From CAWFMO01 sp963817065 (GTDB taxonomy: Bacteria > Actinomycetota > Thermoleophilia > Solirubrobacterales > 70-9), in assembly GCA_963817065.1 (NCBI GenBank), contig CAWFMO010000001.1, positions 806,001 to 870,000 of the forward strand: DNA of 64,000 nucleotides, given 5' to 3'. A program made the translations under genes and the position numbers. Under the pieces are notes generated by a model, which had not been told where the DNA came from, did no database searches, and saw only the letters and a program-made list of their open reading frames with translations. Shown here piece after piece: positions 32,703 to 41,178 of the stretch. Within the stretch, counting starts at the first letter, position 1, and each line of letters starts with the position of its first letter.

Positions 32703-33839
32703 ATGGCCACCGTGGCAGAGGCGGAGCAGATCGACTTCGAGGCCGAGGGGCTGCTCGAAGGCGTCGAGGGTGAGGCGCGCGAGGCGCGGCTCGACCTGCT
32801 GCGGGCGCTCGCCGCGGACGGCGTCGGGGTCGATGAGCTGCGCCGCGCGATCGACGAGGACCGGCTCGTCCTGCTGCCGGTCGAGCGCGCGCTCTCCGGC
32901 GACTACAAGTACACGCCGGTCGAGATCGCCGAGCTCTCCGGAATCCCGCTCGAGTTCCTGAAGAAGGAGCTGCGCGCGCTCGGGCTCCCCGTCCCGCCCG
33001 ACGACGAGAAGCTGATGACCGAGGAGGACCTCGACGCCGCGAAGCGGTCGAAGGCGTTCGTCGACGCTGGGTTGCCGGAGGAGGGGATCTTCGAGGTCGC
33101 GAGGGTGATCGGGATGTCGATGGCGCGGCTCTCGGAGGCGACCCAGCGGCTGATCGGCGACGTCTACCTCCAGGCGGGCGACACGGAGCGCGACATCGGG
33201 TTCCGCTACGCAGAGATCGCGCGGGTCCTGACCCCGGCGCTCGGCCATACGATGCAGTACGTCTTCGGCCAGCACCTGCGGGAGAACGTCAAGCAGGCGG
33301 TGATCTCGGAGGCCGAGCTCGAGTCCGGGCAGCTCCCCGGCTCCTCGGAGATCGCGGTCGCTTTCGCCGACCTGGTCGGCTTCACGAAGCTCGGCGAGCG
33401 GCTCGAGGTCGGCGAGATCGGCGAGGTCTCGGGCAAGCTGGTCGAGATCGCGACCGAGGTCGTCGAGGCGCCCGTGCGCTTGGTGAAGATGATCGGCGAC
33501 GCGGCGATGCTCGTCAGCACGGAGCCCGCGGCGCTGCTCGAAGCGACGATCGGGATCGTCGAGCGGGTCGAGGAGTCCGACGAGCTGCCGGCGCTGCGCG
33601 CCGGGGCCGCGTTCGGCGAGGCGCTCGGGCGGGCCGGGGACTGGTACGGCCGCCCGGTCAATCTCGCCAGCCGGATCACCGGCGCCGCGCGCGCCGACAG
33701 CGTCCTGGTCACGACCGAGCTCGCCGAGGCGGTCGGCGAGGACGCGGGCTTCCGCTTCTCGCGCGCCGGGCGCCGCCATCTCAAAGGCATCAAGGGCGAG
33801 GTCGAGCTCCGCCGCGCGCGCCGGTTTACCGGCGATTAA
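32703..33839 (+). CDS. Class III adenylate/guanylate cyclase with N-terminal regulatory domain
   Basis: An N-terminal helical regulatory domain (residues ~1-210, including YTPVEIAELSGIPLEFLKKELRALGL) precedes a cyclase homology domain. It keeps the metal-binding Asp residues (VAFADLVGFTKLGE; VKMIGDAAMLVS), the substrate Lys (VKMIGD) and the transition-state Asn and Arg (VNLASRITGA). It should be active and make cAMP. The domain plan resembles M. tuberculosis Rv1264/Rv2212-type enzymes in which the N-terminal domain senses pH or ligands; this comparison is from family knowledge. Confidence 0.9.
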   Translation: MATVAEAEQIDFEAEGLLEGVEGEAREARLDLLRALAADGVGVDELRRAIDEDRLVLLPVERALSGDYKYTPVEIAELSGIPLEFLKKELRALGLPVPPDDEKLMTEEDLDAAKRSKAFVDAGLPEEGIFEVARVIGMSMARLSEATQRLIGDVYLQAGDTERDIGFRYAEIARVLTPALGHTMQYVFGQHLRENVKQAVISEAELESGQLPGSSEIAVAFADLVGFTKLGERLEVGEIGEVSGKLVEIATEVVEAPVRLVKMIGDAAMLVSTEPAALLEATIGIVERVEESDELPALRAGAAFGEALGRAGDWYGRPVNLASRITGAARADSVLVTTELAEAVGEDAGFRFSRAGRRHLKGIKGEVELRRARRFTGD

Positions 33840-33863
33840 GCGCTTCGCGGCAGACTCGGGGCC

Positions 33864-35594
33864 ATGGCCCTCTTAATGGGGTTCGCGGTTCTCGCTGGGG
33901 CCGGGACCGCGCTCTCGCCCTGCGTCCTGCCCGTGCTGCCCGCGGTCCTCTCCGCGGGCGTGACCGGCGGGCGCCGACGGCCGCTCGGGATCGTCACCGG
34001 CCTCGTCCTCTCGTTCACGTTCGCGGTCGTCGCGCTGGTCTACGTGATCAACGCGCTCGGGCTGCCCGGCGACCTGCTCCGCAACCTCGCGATCGCCGTC
34101 CTCTTCTGCTTCGGGGTGCTGCTGCTCGTGCCGCCGCTCTCCGACCGCCTCGAGGCGTACATCAGCCGCATCGTCCCGGGGCCGCGTGCCGGCGGTGGCG
34201 ACGGCTTCGGCTCCGGGCTGCTGCTCGGCGCGAGCCTCGGCCTCGTCTACGCGCCGTGCGCCGGGCCGATCCTCGCCGGCGTGATCACGGTCTCGGCCTC
34301 GCAGGAGTTCACCGCCGGGCGGCTCGCGGTCGCGCTCTCCTACGCGCTCGGCTCGGCGGCGGTCCTCTACGCGCTGATGCTCGGGGGGCGACGGCTCGCC
34401 GATCGGCTGCGCCCGATCCGCGGCCAGATCCAGGTCGTGCTCGGCGGGGTGATGGTCTGCGTCGCGGCGCTGATGGCGACCGGCGTCGACACCCGATTCC
34501 AAAGCGCGATCGCCTCCGACCTGCCCGGCTTCCTCGTCAACCCGACCGGGGGGCTCGAGGAGAACGACGCGATCGAGAGCGACCTCGCGCTGCTCCACGG
34601 CGGCCGGCTGCCGATCGCCACCGACGCCGAGCTCGCCGACGACGCCGACCTGCCGGTCTTCGGCCCGGCTCCCGAGTTCGCCGACCCCGGTCGGTGGTTC
34701 AACGTCGACGGGGAGGAGGGGCTGACGATGGACGAGCTGCGCGGGCGGGTGGTGCTGATCGACTTCTGGACCTACACCTGCATCAACTGCCTGCGGACGC
34801 TGCCCTATCTCGAGGCCTGGCACGAGCAGTACGAGCGCGAGGGCCTGACGATCGTCGGCGTCCACACGCCTGAGTTCCCGTTCGAGCACGACTCCGGCAA
34901 CGTCGAGCGCGCGATCGCCGACAACGGCCTCGGCTACCCGGTCGTCCAGGACAACGACTACGGGACCTGGGACGCCTACGGCAACCAGTACTGGCCGGCC
35001 AAGTATCTGATCGATGCGGAGGGCGAAGTCCGCTACGCGCACTTCGGCGAGGGCGACTACGGGAAGACCGAGCAGGCGATCCGCACCCTGCTCCGCGAGC
35101 GCGGCGACGCGTCGCTCGGAGCGGGCGCGAAGACGCGCCGCGCCGAGGCGGCCTCGCCCGGGGTGACGACGCCGGAGACCTACCTCGGCGCCGAGCGCGC
35201 GACCGGCTGGGCGAACGGCAAGATCGCGGTCGGCGAGCAGGACTTCGGGTCGGCGCGCGCTTCGCTCCCGCCCGACCGCTTCGCCTACGGCGGCGAGTGG
35301 TCGGTCGGGCCCGAGAGCGCCGAGGCGGGCGCCGGGGCGTCAATCGAGGCCGAGGTCGGCGCCGAGAAGGTCTTCCTCGTCCTCGGCTCGACCGACGCGA
35401 CGCGGCCGCTGCGGGTCGAGCTCGACGGCGAGCCGCTCCCGCAGCGCTTCGCCGGCCCCGATGTGAGCGGCGGCGTCGCCCGGATCTCCGAGCAGCGGCT
35501 CTACCGCCTCGTCGACCTGCCGCGCGCCGGGCGCCACCGGCTGACGCTCAACTTCGCGCCCGGAATCTCGGGCTACGCGTTCACGTTCGGCTGA
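33864..35594 (+). CDS. dipZ: DipZ-like CcdA-thioredoxin fusion protein
   Basis: The N-terminal CcdA domain has six to seven membrane segments and the redox Cys motifs SPCVLPVLPAVLSAG and YAPCAGPILAGV. A thioredoxin-like domain follows with active site CINC (residues ~306-309, within FWTYTCINCLRTLP), and a C-terminal beta-sandwich (~420-576) like that of mycobacterial DipZ/Rv2874. It would carry electrons across the membrane to reduce extracytoplasmic disulfides, for example in cytochrome c or cell-wall protein assembly. Confidence 0.93.
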   Translation: MALLMGFAVLAGAGTALSPCVLPVLPAVLSAGVTGGRRRPLGIVTGLVLSFTFAVVALVYVINALGLPGDLLRNLAIAVLFCFGVLLLVPPLSDRLEAYISRIVPGPRAGGGDGFGSGLLLGASLGLVYAPCAGPILAGVITVSASQEFTAGRLAVALSYALGSAAVLYALMLGGRRLADRLRPIRGQIQVVLGGVMVCVAALMATGVDTRFQSAIASDLPGFLVNPTGGLEENDAIESDLALLHGGRLPIATDAELADDADLPVFGPAPEFADPGRWFNVDGEEGLTMDELRGRVVLIDFWTYTCINCLRTLPYLEAWHEQYEREGLTIVGVHTPEFPFEHDSGNVERAIADNGLGYPVVQDNDYGTWDAYGNQYWPAKYLIDAEGEVRYAHFGEGDYGKTEQAIRTLLRERGDASLGAGAKTRRAEAASPGVTTPETYLGAERATGWANGKIAVGEQDFGSARASLPPDRFAYGGEWSVGPESAEAGAGASIEAEVGAEKVFLVLGSTDATRPLRVELDGEPLPQRFAGPDVSGGVARISEQRLYRLVDLPRAGRHRLTLNFAPGISGYAFTFG

Positions 35595-35597
35595 GCG

Positions 35598-36516
35598 TCA
35601 GGCGGGACGGCGGGCGGAGACGAGCAGGTTGTAGAAGAGCTGAGGGGGTAGCCGCGGCTCGAGCAGCTCGCTGTCGATGCGCTGGAGGGTGAGGTAGCTC
35701 GAGAACGCGAACTTCCGCCAGGCGATCGGGACCTCGTCGGGCTCGGCGGTCGATTCGAGGGTGCGCGCGGTCCAGCCGTGGAAGTTGGCGAGCAGCTCCT
35801 CGCCGCGGACCCGTACGCCATCGAGGTCGGCGCCGTTGGCGAACCGGCGCAGATCTGAGGGCGAGAACGCGTGGACGTCGACTTCGGGCTCGAGCTCGTG
35901 CCCGGTTCCCTCGTGAGCTGGGGTCGGGCCGCCGCTTGTGGGCGCCCATCAGCAGGCGCCATAAGGGCGCCGCGGCGCGGGCGCTGTACTTGGGAACGGC
36001 GGCGATCAGGTCGCCGTAGCGCGAGGGCTCGCCGCAGAAGATCAGCGTCCCGCCGGGCCGCAGCACGCGGCGGAACTCGGCGAAGGCGCGGGAGAGGTTG
36101 GGGATGTGGTGGAGCACGGCGTGGCCGAAGACGAGGTCGAAGCTCGAGTCCTCGAACGGCAGCATCTCGGCCTCGGCGCGGACGGTGCGCACGCTGACCC
36201 CGAGCCGCCAGGCGTTGGCGCTCAGCGCCTCGAGCATCCCCGGCGAGATGTCGGTCGCGGTCGAGTGGCGGATCAGCCCCGACTGGAGCAGGTTGAGCGA
36301 GAAGTAGCCGGTGCCGGCGCCTATCTCGAGCGCCTCCTCGAACGGCTGGGCGGGGGCGCGCCCGAGCGCCTTGACGATCTTGCCCTTGACCTGGCCCTGG
36401 CCGACCGGGCCGAAGTCGATCCCCCATTTGCTGTCGTAGGAGTCGGCCGCGGCGTCGTGGTAGCGCCAGTTGACCTCCTTTATGTGCTCGGGTGTGTCCG
36501 AGGGCGACGCGGGCAT
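35598..36516 (-). pseudogene. SAM-dependent methyltransferase, frame disrupted near 35915
   Basis: The N-terminal two thirds are a clear class I methyltransferase: ALEIGAGTGYFSLNLLQ (motif I), EMLPFEDSSFDLVFGHAVLHHIP and EFRRVLRPGGTLIFCGEP. After MGAHKRRPDPSS the frame shifts. The conserved C-terminal part (HEGTGHELEPEVDVHAFSPSDLRRF ... LPPQLFYNLLVSARRPA) is intact one frame over and ends at 35598. A single extra base near 35915, next to a short C run, accounts for this. It is either a recent mutation or a sequence error. The methyl acceptor is unknown. Confidence 0.8.
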
Positions 36517-36528
36517 GGCGGGGAAGGG

Positions 36529-36561
36529 TAGCGGTGGCCCGATCCGTCCCTCGCTACCACC
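36529..36561. repeat. 33-bp imperfect-palindrome repeat, copy 1
   Basis: TAGCGGTGGCCCGATCCG... ending CTCGCTACCACC matches copy 2 at 37706-37738 with three mismatches in 33. Ends GGTAGCG / CGCTACC form inverted arms, so each copy can fold. Copy 1 abuts the end of the decayed formylglycine-generating-like gene. Confidence 0.7.
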
Positions 36562-37179
36562 GTGAGCGCATCAGCGAACAGACCAAGCTGCCTGCCTGAG
36601 ATCCACTGCGAGCCGCCACGAACCGGGGCACCGGGGCAGGTTGCGGCGGGCGAGGCGCCCGAGAGGCACATGAAGTCGTCGCTGCTGAAGGTGCCGACGG
36701 CGCCCCAACTCGTGCAGCCCGTGGAGGCGGGCACGGAGTCGCCGACCCACTCGAAGAGGTTTCCGACCAGGTCGTTGGCGCCGAAGTTCGAGACGCAGCC
36801 GGCGATTGGCGCCGGTGCTCGCGACCGACCCGGTGGAGACGTTGCAGGCGGTCGAGTCGGGGGTGCCGGCGACCGCCTGCTGCCACTCAGCGTTTGTGGG
36901 CAGGCGCTTGCCGGAGTTGGCGAGCGCGGCCTGGGCCTGGAAGTAGGTGATGAACCGCGAGGGGGTGACCCCGGGGACCGAGCGGGCGTAGATCTCGCCC
37001 GCGGTCCCCGCCTTGCAGCCCTGGCCGGTGTCGGTGCAGGCGGCGGGGTAGTTGTCTGAGGCGGCCCCGTACTGGGTGCCGCCGGTGGGTGAGGACCAGA
37101 CCGAGATCTCGTACGCGTGACGATCGCCCAGCGTGGCCTCCGCCTGACCGATGAGTTTTCGCGCGGCGACCGGTCGGTA
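36562..37179 (-). pseudogene. Remnant of formylglycine-generating/SUMF1-like (FGE-sulfatase domain) gene
   Basis: Two adjacent frames carry the C-terminal half of a SUMF1/FGE domain. The first has PSRFITYFQAQAALANSGKRLPTNAEWQQAVAGTPD, ending near 36805. One base later the second frame continues CVSNFGANDLVGNLFEWVGDSVPASTGC and then APVRGGSQWISG. No start codon lies upstream of a TAA at 37180, so the N-terminal half is missing. The remains are flanked by copy 1 of the 33-bp repeat. It cannot encode a working enzyme. Confidence 0.8.
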
Positions 37180-37205
37180 TTAGGACAATCGAGAAAGGAC
37201 CGGCA

Positions 37206-37640
37206 ATGACCGAGCTGAGCAGGAGAGACTTCATGAATTGGACGCTTGAAGTGGTGGTGGTTCCCGTCTCGGACGTGGATCGCGCAAAGGCGTTCTACGC
37301 CGAGCAAATCGGCTTCAACGTGGACCACGACGTCGAGGTCATCGAGGGGAACCGCGTCGTTCAGCTCACCCCGCGCGGGTCTGGCTGTTCGATCGTCATA
37401 CGCGAGGGAGCTGCGGCTGACATGCAACCGGGCTCGCTCAAGGGTCTCCAGCTCGTCGTATCCGACGTCCGCGCGGCGCGGGCTCAGCTCGCGGAGCGAG
37501 GAGTGGATGTGAGCGAGGTCGAGGTCTTGGGCGAGAATCCCAGTCCTGAGGCAGACCCGCTCGACAACGTGGGGTTCGTCTTCTTCGCCGATCCGGATGG
37601 CAACGGGTGGTCCGTACAACAGATATCTGCCCGCGGTTAG
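37206..37640 (+). CDS. VOC-family (glyoxalase/bleomycin-resistance-like) protein
   Basis: The ATG follows AAAGGA with good spacing. A single VOC module is seen: VVVVPVSDVDRAKAFYAEQIGFNVDHDVEV and LVVSDVRAARAQLAERGVDVSEVEV, ending VFFADPDGNGWSVQQI. Candidate metal ligands are Glu in the last strand and residues near the first turn, not certain. At 144 residues it fits the family. Codon use is less GC-biased than the neighbours and it sits between repeat copies, so it may be an accessory gene. Substrate unknown. Confidence 0.88.
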   Translation: MTELSRRDFMNWTLEVVVVPVSDVDRAKAFYAEQIGFNVDHDVEVIEGNRVVQLTPRGSGCSIVIREGAAADMQPGSLKGLQLVVSDVRAARAQLAERGVDVSEVEVLGENPSPEADPLDNVGFVFFADPDGNGWSVQQISARG

Positions 37641-37654
37641 TCGGATCGCCCGCA

Positions 37655-37676
37655 GCCCGGCACTCTCCGGCCGGGC
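37655..37676 (+). terminator. Terminator of the VOC gene
   Basis: GCCCGGC (37655-37661) pairs with GCCGGGC (37670-37676) around an 8-nt loop, 15 bases after the VOC stop codon. No T-tract follows. Confidence 0.6.
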
Positions 37677-37705
37677 GTCGGCTCCTCCCTTCCGAGTGAG
37701 AGACA

Positions 37706-37738
37706 TAGCGGGGGCCCGATCCGTTTCTCGCTACCACC
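37706..37738. repeat. 33-bp imperfect-palindrome repeat, copy 2
   Basis: TAGCGGGGGCCCGATCCG... ending CTCGCTACCACC, the second copy of the element at 36529. The two copies are in direct orientation ~1.18 kb apart and bracket the FGE remnant and the VOC gene. A related hairpin (GTAGCGGG-GG-CCCGCTAC, 39975-39992) lies after the Gly-rich protein. No transposase or integrase is visible between the copies. Confidence 0.65.
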
Positions 37739-37792
37739 CGGCAAGGATCCGGGAGACCACAAAGGCCCTCTGATTCGAAGGGGCCCCTTTGC

Positions 37793-37861
37793 ATGGGAAG
37801 CAGCACCCAGAAGAAGGCGCGCAAGAAGTGCAAGAAGCGCGCGAAGAAGCTCGCCGTTTAG
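37793..37861 (+). CDS. Lys-rich 22-residue mini-ORF (isolated tail module)
   Basis: ATG at 37793 follows AAGGGG. The product MGSSTQKKARKKCKKRAKKLAV consists almost entirely of the Lys/Cys-rich segment found at the ends of secreted proteins in this window. It may be a real micropeptide or the last surviving piece of a decayed gene. The rest of the 344-bp gap (37641-37984) holds only the VOC terminator and repeat copy 2. Confidence 0.4.
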   Translation: MGSSTQKKARKKCKKRAKKLAV

Positions 37862-37984
37862 AGCCCTCGCAGCCGCGTCTGTTCAAGCGCGCGCGACGCT
37901 CGACGAGTAGCCGAAGACCGGCGCAACTTCCGCGCATTTGTTTTCGCCGCCAGGGAGCGATAGGGTCGGAACATCGATACGGGG

Positions 37985-39937
37985 GTGCATAGAGGCTGCA
38001 AGCCGTGGGTGACCGTTCCGGTGCTTCTCCTCGCCCTCCTTCTCCCCGGCTTCTCGGCTCGAGCCGAAGCTGCGCAGATCCCGTGCGACCCAGTCGCGCT
38101 GAAAACGGCGATTCTTGACGCAAACAACACACCTGATCTCACCATCATCGAGCTGGCGCCAGGATGCACCTATACGTACACGGGCGCGTACGCCAGCGCC
38201 GGCGACAACTACGACTCGTGGTATGGGCCCGCGGCGCTGCCGGCGATCGCCAGTCCGATCACGATCGTTGGCAACGGCGCGACGATCCAGCGCGTGGCGG
38301 ACATTGCGACGCCCCCGTTCCGCCTCATCTTCGTCGGCGCCGATGCGGCCGCTGCGGACACCTTGGCCTACGCGACCCCCGGCCCGGGAACACTCACCCT
38401 TGAAGATCTGACGCTCCAGGGAGGTCTCGCAAAGGGCGGCGATTCCAGCAACGGGGGCGGCGGCGCCGGCATGGGCGGGGCGATCTACAACCAGGGAGAC
38501 CTCGCGCTCAAACGGGTGACGATCACCAACAGCTACGCGACCGGCGGCGCCACCAGAGTCGCAGGGACCACCCGTGCCGGTGGAGGCATCGGCAGCAATG
38601 CCTCCGGACTCGTCGGCGGCGGATTCGGAGGAGGCACCTTCACCGGCGCAAGCAGCGGCGGGGCCCTTTCCTCCGATCGCGGCGGCGGCGGGGGCGGGTT
38701 CCGCGGCACCGAGAACGGCCTGGCTGGCGGGTCCGGAGGCGCCGGCGGTGGGCCCAATACGGGACTTGCCGGCCAAGGCGGAGCTGTGAGCGCGCCCGGT
38801 ACACCCGGCGATGGTGGCGGCAGCGGCGCCAGGGGCGGCGGCGATCCGAGCTTTGACTCAGCCGCGGGAGGCGGCTTCGGAAACGGCGGCCTCGGAACCC
38901 TCGACGCGGGAGGCGGTGGCGGCGGCGGAGTCGGTGGGGGCGGAGGAAGCGCGGGCGCGAATGGCAGTGGCGGTGGCGGTGGTTTCGGCGGAGGCGGTTC
39001 AACCGCGCTCAGCGGCAACGGGGGAGGCGGTGGGTTTGGCGGCGGCGGAGGTGGCAGTGACTTTGGAGTCGCCGGCCTCGGTGGTTACGGGGCCGGCAAC
39101 GGTGCCGTGGCCGGCCCCGGACAAAGTGGCGGCGGGGGCGGCGCCGGCATGGGCGGAGCGATCTTCAATCATCAGGGCCAGGTCACCATCACCAACTCGA
39201 CGCTGGCTGGCAACAGCGCCGTGGGCGGTGCGGTCGGTGCAGGCGGTACGGGTAGCGTGGGCCAGGGCCTCGGTGGGGCGATCTTCAACCTCAACGGTGA
39301 CATCACGGTCACGTTCTCGACCGTCGCCGACAACGCGGCTGGGGGCTCATCCGGCGGGATCTTCAATACCGGATACATGGGCAACGACACCGGCGACATC
39401 GGTGGCCACTCCTACGCCGCCTCGACCCTCGCCACCGGGTCCATCTTCGTCAATGGCGGCGCCACCGCCGTGCGCTCGGACGCGGCAGCCACGGTCGTCG
39501 GTGGGGGGACCAACACCGCGACAAGCAACATCGCGCTGGACGGAACGGACATCGTGCTCTCGACGTCGCACGTGGGTAGCGGAACGGTCACCGGCACTCC
39601 ACTCGCTGCGGACCCGCTTCTCATGGCACTCGCCGCGAACGGCGGAGGGACTCAGACGATGGCGATTGACGCCGGCAGTCCCGCCTTCAACGCGGCCGGC
39701 GCCTGTGGGCCCCCTGCCACCGACCAGCGCGGCATCACTCGCCCGCAGGGCGCGGCCTGCGACATCGGGGCTTTTGAGCTCGAGGTCGCAGCACCACCGC
39801 CACCAGCACCACCGCCAACCCCACCGCCAGGCGGCGGGGCCACCACACCGCCACCAGCCACTAAGAAGTGCATGAAAGGCCGGAAGCTGGTCAAGCGGCA
39901 CGGCAAGCGGAAGTGCGTGAAGAAGAAGAAGGCCTGA
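37985..39937 (+). CDS. Secreted Gly-rich beta-helix protein with choice-of-anchor-Q-like end and Lys/Cys tail
   Basis: A GTG start opens a signal peptide (WVTVPVLLLALLLPGFSARAEA). The N-terminal part (CDPVALKTAILDANNTPDLTIIELAPGC) is CSLREA-like. It is followed by beta-helix turns and a long GGxGG-rich stretch (~residues 160-385) similar in composition to PE_PGRS-type proteins. Near the end is TDQRGITRPQGAACDIGAFELE, then a Pro-rich linker and the tail CMKGRKLVKRHGKRKC followed by VKKKKA. Expected to be surface-exposed and wall-associated. Function unknown. Confidence 0.85.
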   Translation: MHRGCKPWVTVPVLLLALLLPGFSARAEAAQIPCDPVALKTAILDANNTPDLTIIELAPGCTYTYTGAYASAGDNYDSWYGPAALPAIASPITIVGNGATIQRVADIATPPFRLIFVGADAAAADTLAYATPGPGTLTLEDLTLQGGLAKGGDSSNGGGGAGMGGAIYNQGDLALKRVTITNSYATGGATRVAGTTRAGGGIGSNASGLVGGGFGGGTFTGASSGGALSSDRGGGGGGFRGTENGLAGGSGGAGGGPNTGLAGQGGAVSAPGTPGDGGGSGARGGGDPSFDSAAGGGFGNGGLGTLDAGGGGGGGVGGGGGSAGANGSGGGGGFGGGGSTALSGNGGGGGFGGGGGGSDFGVAGLGGYGAGNGAVAGPGQSGGGGGAGMGGAIFNHQGQVTITNSTLAGNSAVGGAVGAGGTGSVGQGLGGAIFNLNGDITVTFSTVADNAAGGSSGGIFNTGYMGNDTGDIGGHSYAASTLATGSIFVNGGATAVRSDAAATVVGGGTNTATSNIALDGTDIVLSTSHVGSGTVTGTPLAADPLLMALAANGGGTQTMAIDAGSPAFNAAGACGPPATDQRGITRPQGAACDIGAFELEVAAPPPPAPPPTPPPGGGATTPPPATKKCMKGRKLVKRHGKRKCVKKKKA

Positions 39938-39942
39938 AAGAC

Positions 39943-39992
39943 AAGGGCCCCTCGGAGTGAGGGGCCCTTGCTAGGTAGCGGGGGCCCGCTAC
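39943..39992 (+). terminator. Double terminator after the Gly-rich protein
   Basis: AAGGGCCCCTC (39943-39953) pairs with GAGGGGCCCTT (39959-39969) around GGAGT. A second hairpin, GTAGCGGG (39975-39982) with CCCGCTAC (39985-39992), is followed by TTCTTTTTCTTCTT. That T-rich run is the reverse complement of the Lys tail of the relic gene on the other strand, so one stretch serves two purposes. Confidence 0.7.
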
Positions 39993-40395
39993 TTCTTTTT
40001 CTTCTTCACGCACTTGCCCCTTCTTCAGCTTGCGCCCCTTCTTGCACTTCTTACGCGGCCGGCTCGAGCTCGTACGCCCCGATGTCGCATCCGCTCCCCT
40101 GGGGTCGGGTGACGCCGCGCTGGTCGAGCGGGGCGCAGGGGCCGCTCATTGGAGCGATCGCATCGACGGAGGCGCCGCCGGCGCCGACCGCCCGCGTCTG
40201 CGTGGGCCCGCCGTTGTTCTGCAGCGGGCCGAGCAGCGGGTCGCCGGTCGCGTAGGAGGCGGGGCAGCCGGTTCCGTTGAAGGAGATGTTGTGGCCGCCG
40301 CCGAGTCCGGGAGGCTGAAGCAGTTCGTGAAGCCGGGGTTGCCGCCGGTATTCGAGGCGATGATCGAGTTGGTGGTGCTCTCCCGGGCGCAAGTC
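39989..40395 (-). pseudogene. Relic of a choice-of-anchor-Q-like secreted protein with Lys/Cys tail
   Basis: Reading three adjacent frames on the minus strand recovers TNSIIASNTGGNPGFTNCFSLP, then GGGHNISFNGTGCPASYATGDPLLGPLQNNGGPTQT, then DQRGVTRPQGSGCDIGAYELEPAA, then the tail KKCKKGRKLKKG-KCVKKKK ending at TAG 39989. Frame is lost at least three times; one loss is a G run of four where the intact paralogue at 46767 has three. The N-terminal part is gone, replaced by the methyltransferase gene at 40420. It is a truncated pseudogene of the same family as the gene beside it. Confidence 0.8.
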
Positions 40396-40419
40396 CGAGA
40401 TCTATCTAACCTGGCGCCG

Positions 40420-41178
40420 ATGAGCGAGCCCGCCTACATCCAGCGCGATCAGCCCGACGGCGTGCCGCCGCTCGAGCTGACCGGCGAGCGCACGCTCCCC
40501 GACGTGCCCGAGGAGAACTACTGGTACCGGCGCCACGTCGCGGTCTACGAGTGGATAGCGGAGCGTTGCGCGGGGTTGCGGGTGGTGGACCTCGCCTGTG
40601 GCGAGGGCTACGGGTCGAACCTGTTGGCGGCAACCGCCCGGGAGGTCATCGGGGTCGACGCCAACCCCGAAGCCCACGCGCACGCGACGGCGCGCTACCG
40701 CCGCGACAACCTCAGCTTCCGCCGCACGCTGGTCGAGGAGTTCGACGAGCCGGTCGACGCCGTCGTCTTCCTGCAGACGATCGAGCACATCCACGAGCCC
40801 GGCGAGCTGCTCGACCGCTTCGCGCGGATCGCCCCGGTCTCCTACGTCTCGACCCCCAACCGGCTGACCCTGGCGCCGCCCGGCGCCGAGAAGTCGGAGA
40901 ACCCCTGGCACCTGCGCGAGTACGACCCCGGCCAGTACCGTGAGCTGCTCGAGCCGCGCTTCACCTCGGTCGAGATCCTCGGCCTCTTCCACGCCCGCAA
41001 GCTGCGCGTCCACCAGGCGGCGGTCAAGCTCGGCTGGGACCCCGTCCACCGCGCGCTGCGAATCACGAAGCCCTTCTACGACCGCTTCATCCCCGCGATC
41101 AGCGCGAGCGACTTCAAGCTCTCGTCGACGAGGGACCTCGACGGCGCGCTGGACTTCGTTGCCGTCTGCCATGCCTGA
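40420..41178 (+). CDS. SAM-dependent methyltransferase, Rv3030-like position
   Basis: A 252-residue class I methyltransferase with LRVVDLACGEGYGSNLLAATAREVIGVDANPEAHAHA (motif I and acidic turn), VDAVVFLQTIEHIHEPGELL and ISTPNRLTLAPP-type post-motif region. Its stop overlaps the GH57 start by 8 bases (ATGCCTGA). Together with the next two genes it forms methyltransferase-GH57-GT4, the order of Rv3030-Rv3031-Rv3032 for methylglucose lipopolysaccharide in M. tuberculosis, where the methyltransferase is proposed to act on glucose hydroxyls. That role here is inference. Confidence 0.88.
   Translation: MSEPAYIQRDQPDGVPPLELTGERTLPDVPEENYWYRRHVAVYEWIAERCAGLRVVDLACGEGYGSNLLAATAREVIGVDANPEAHAHATARYRRDNLSFRRTLVEEFDEPVDAVVFLQTIEHIHEPGELLDRFARIAPVSYVSTPNRLTLAPPGAEKSENPWHLREYDPGQYRELLEPRFTSVEILGLFHARKLRVHQAAVKLGWDPVHRALRITKPFYDRFIPAISASDFKLSSTRDLDGALDFVAVCHA

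Noticed and set aside
36480..37706. A 408-residue minus-strand gene spanning the FGE remnant
   Set aside because: Only part of it matches the family; most is the wrong frame, and it would run through the repeat and the VOC gene.
38600..39150. CRISPR-like or tandem repeat array in the Gly-rich region
   Set aside because: The similarity comes from GGC/GGA codons in a continuous reading frame; there are no evenly spaced repeats and no cas genes.
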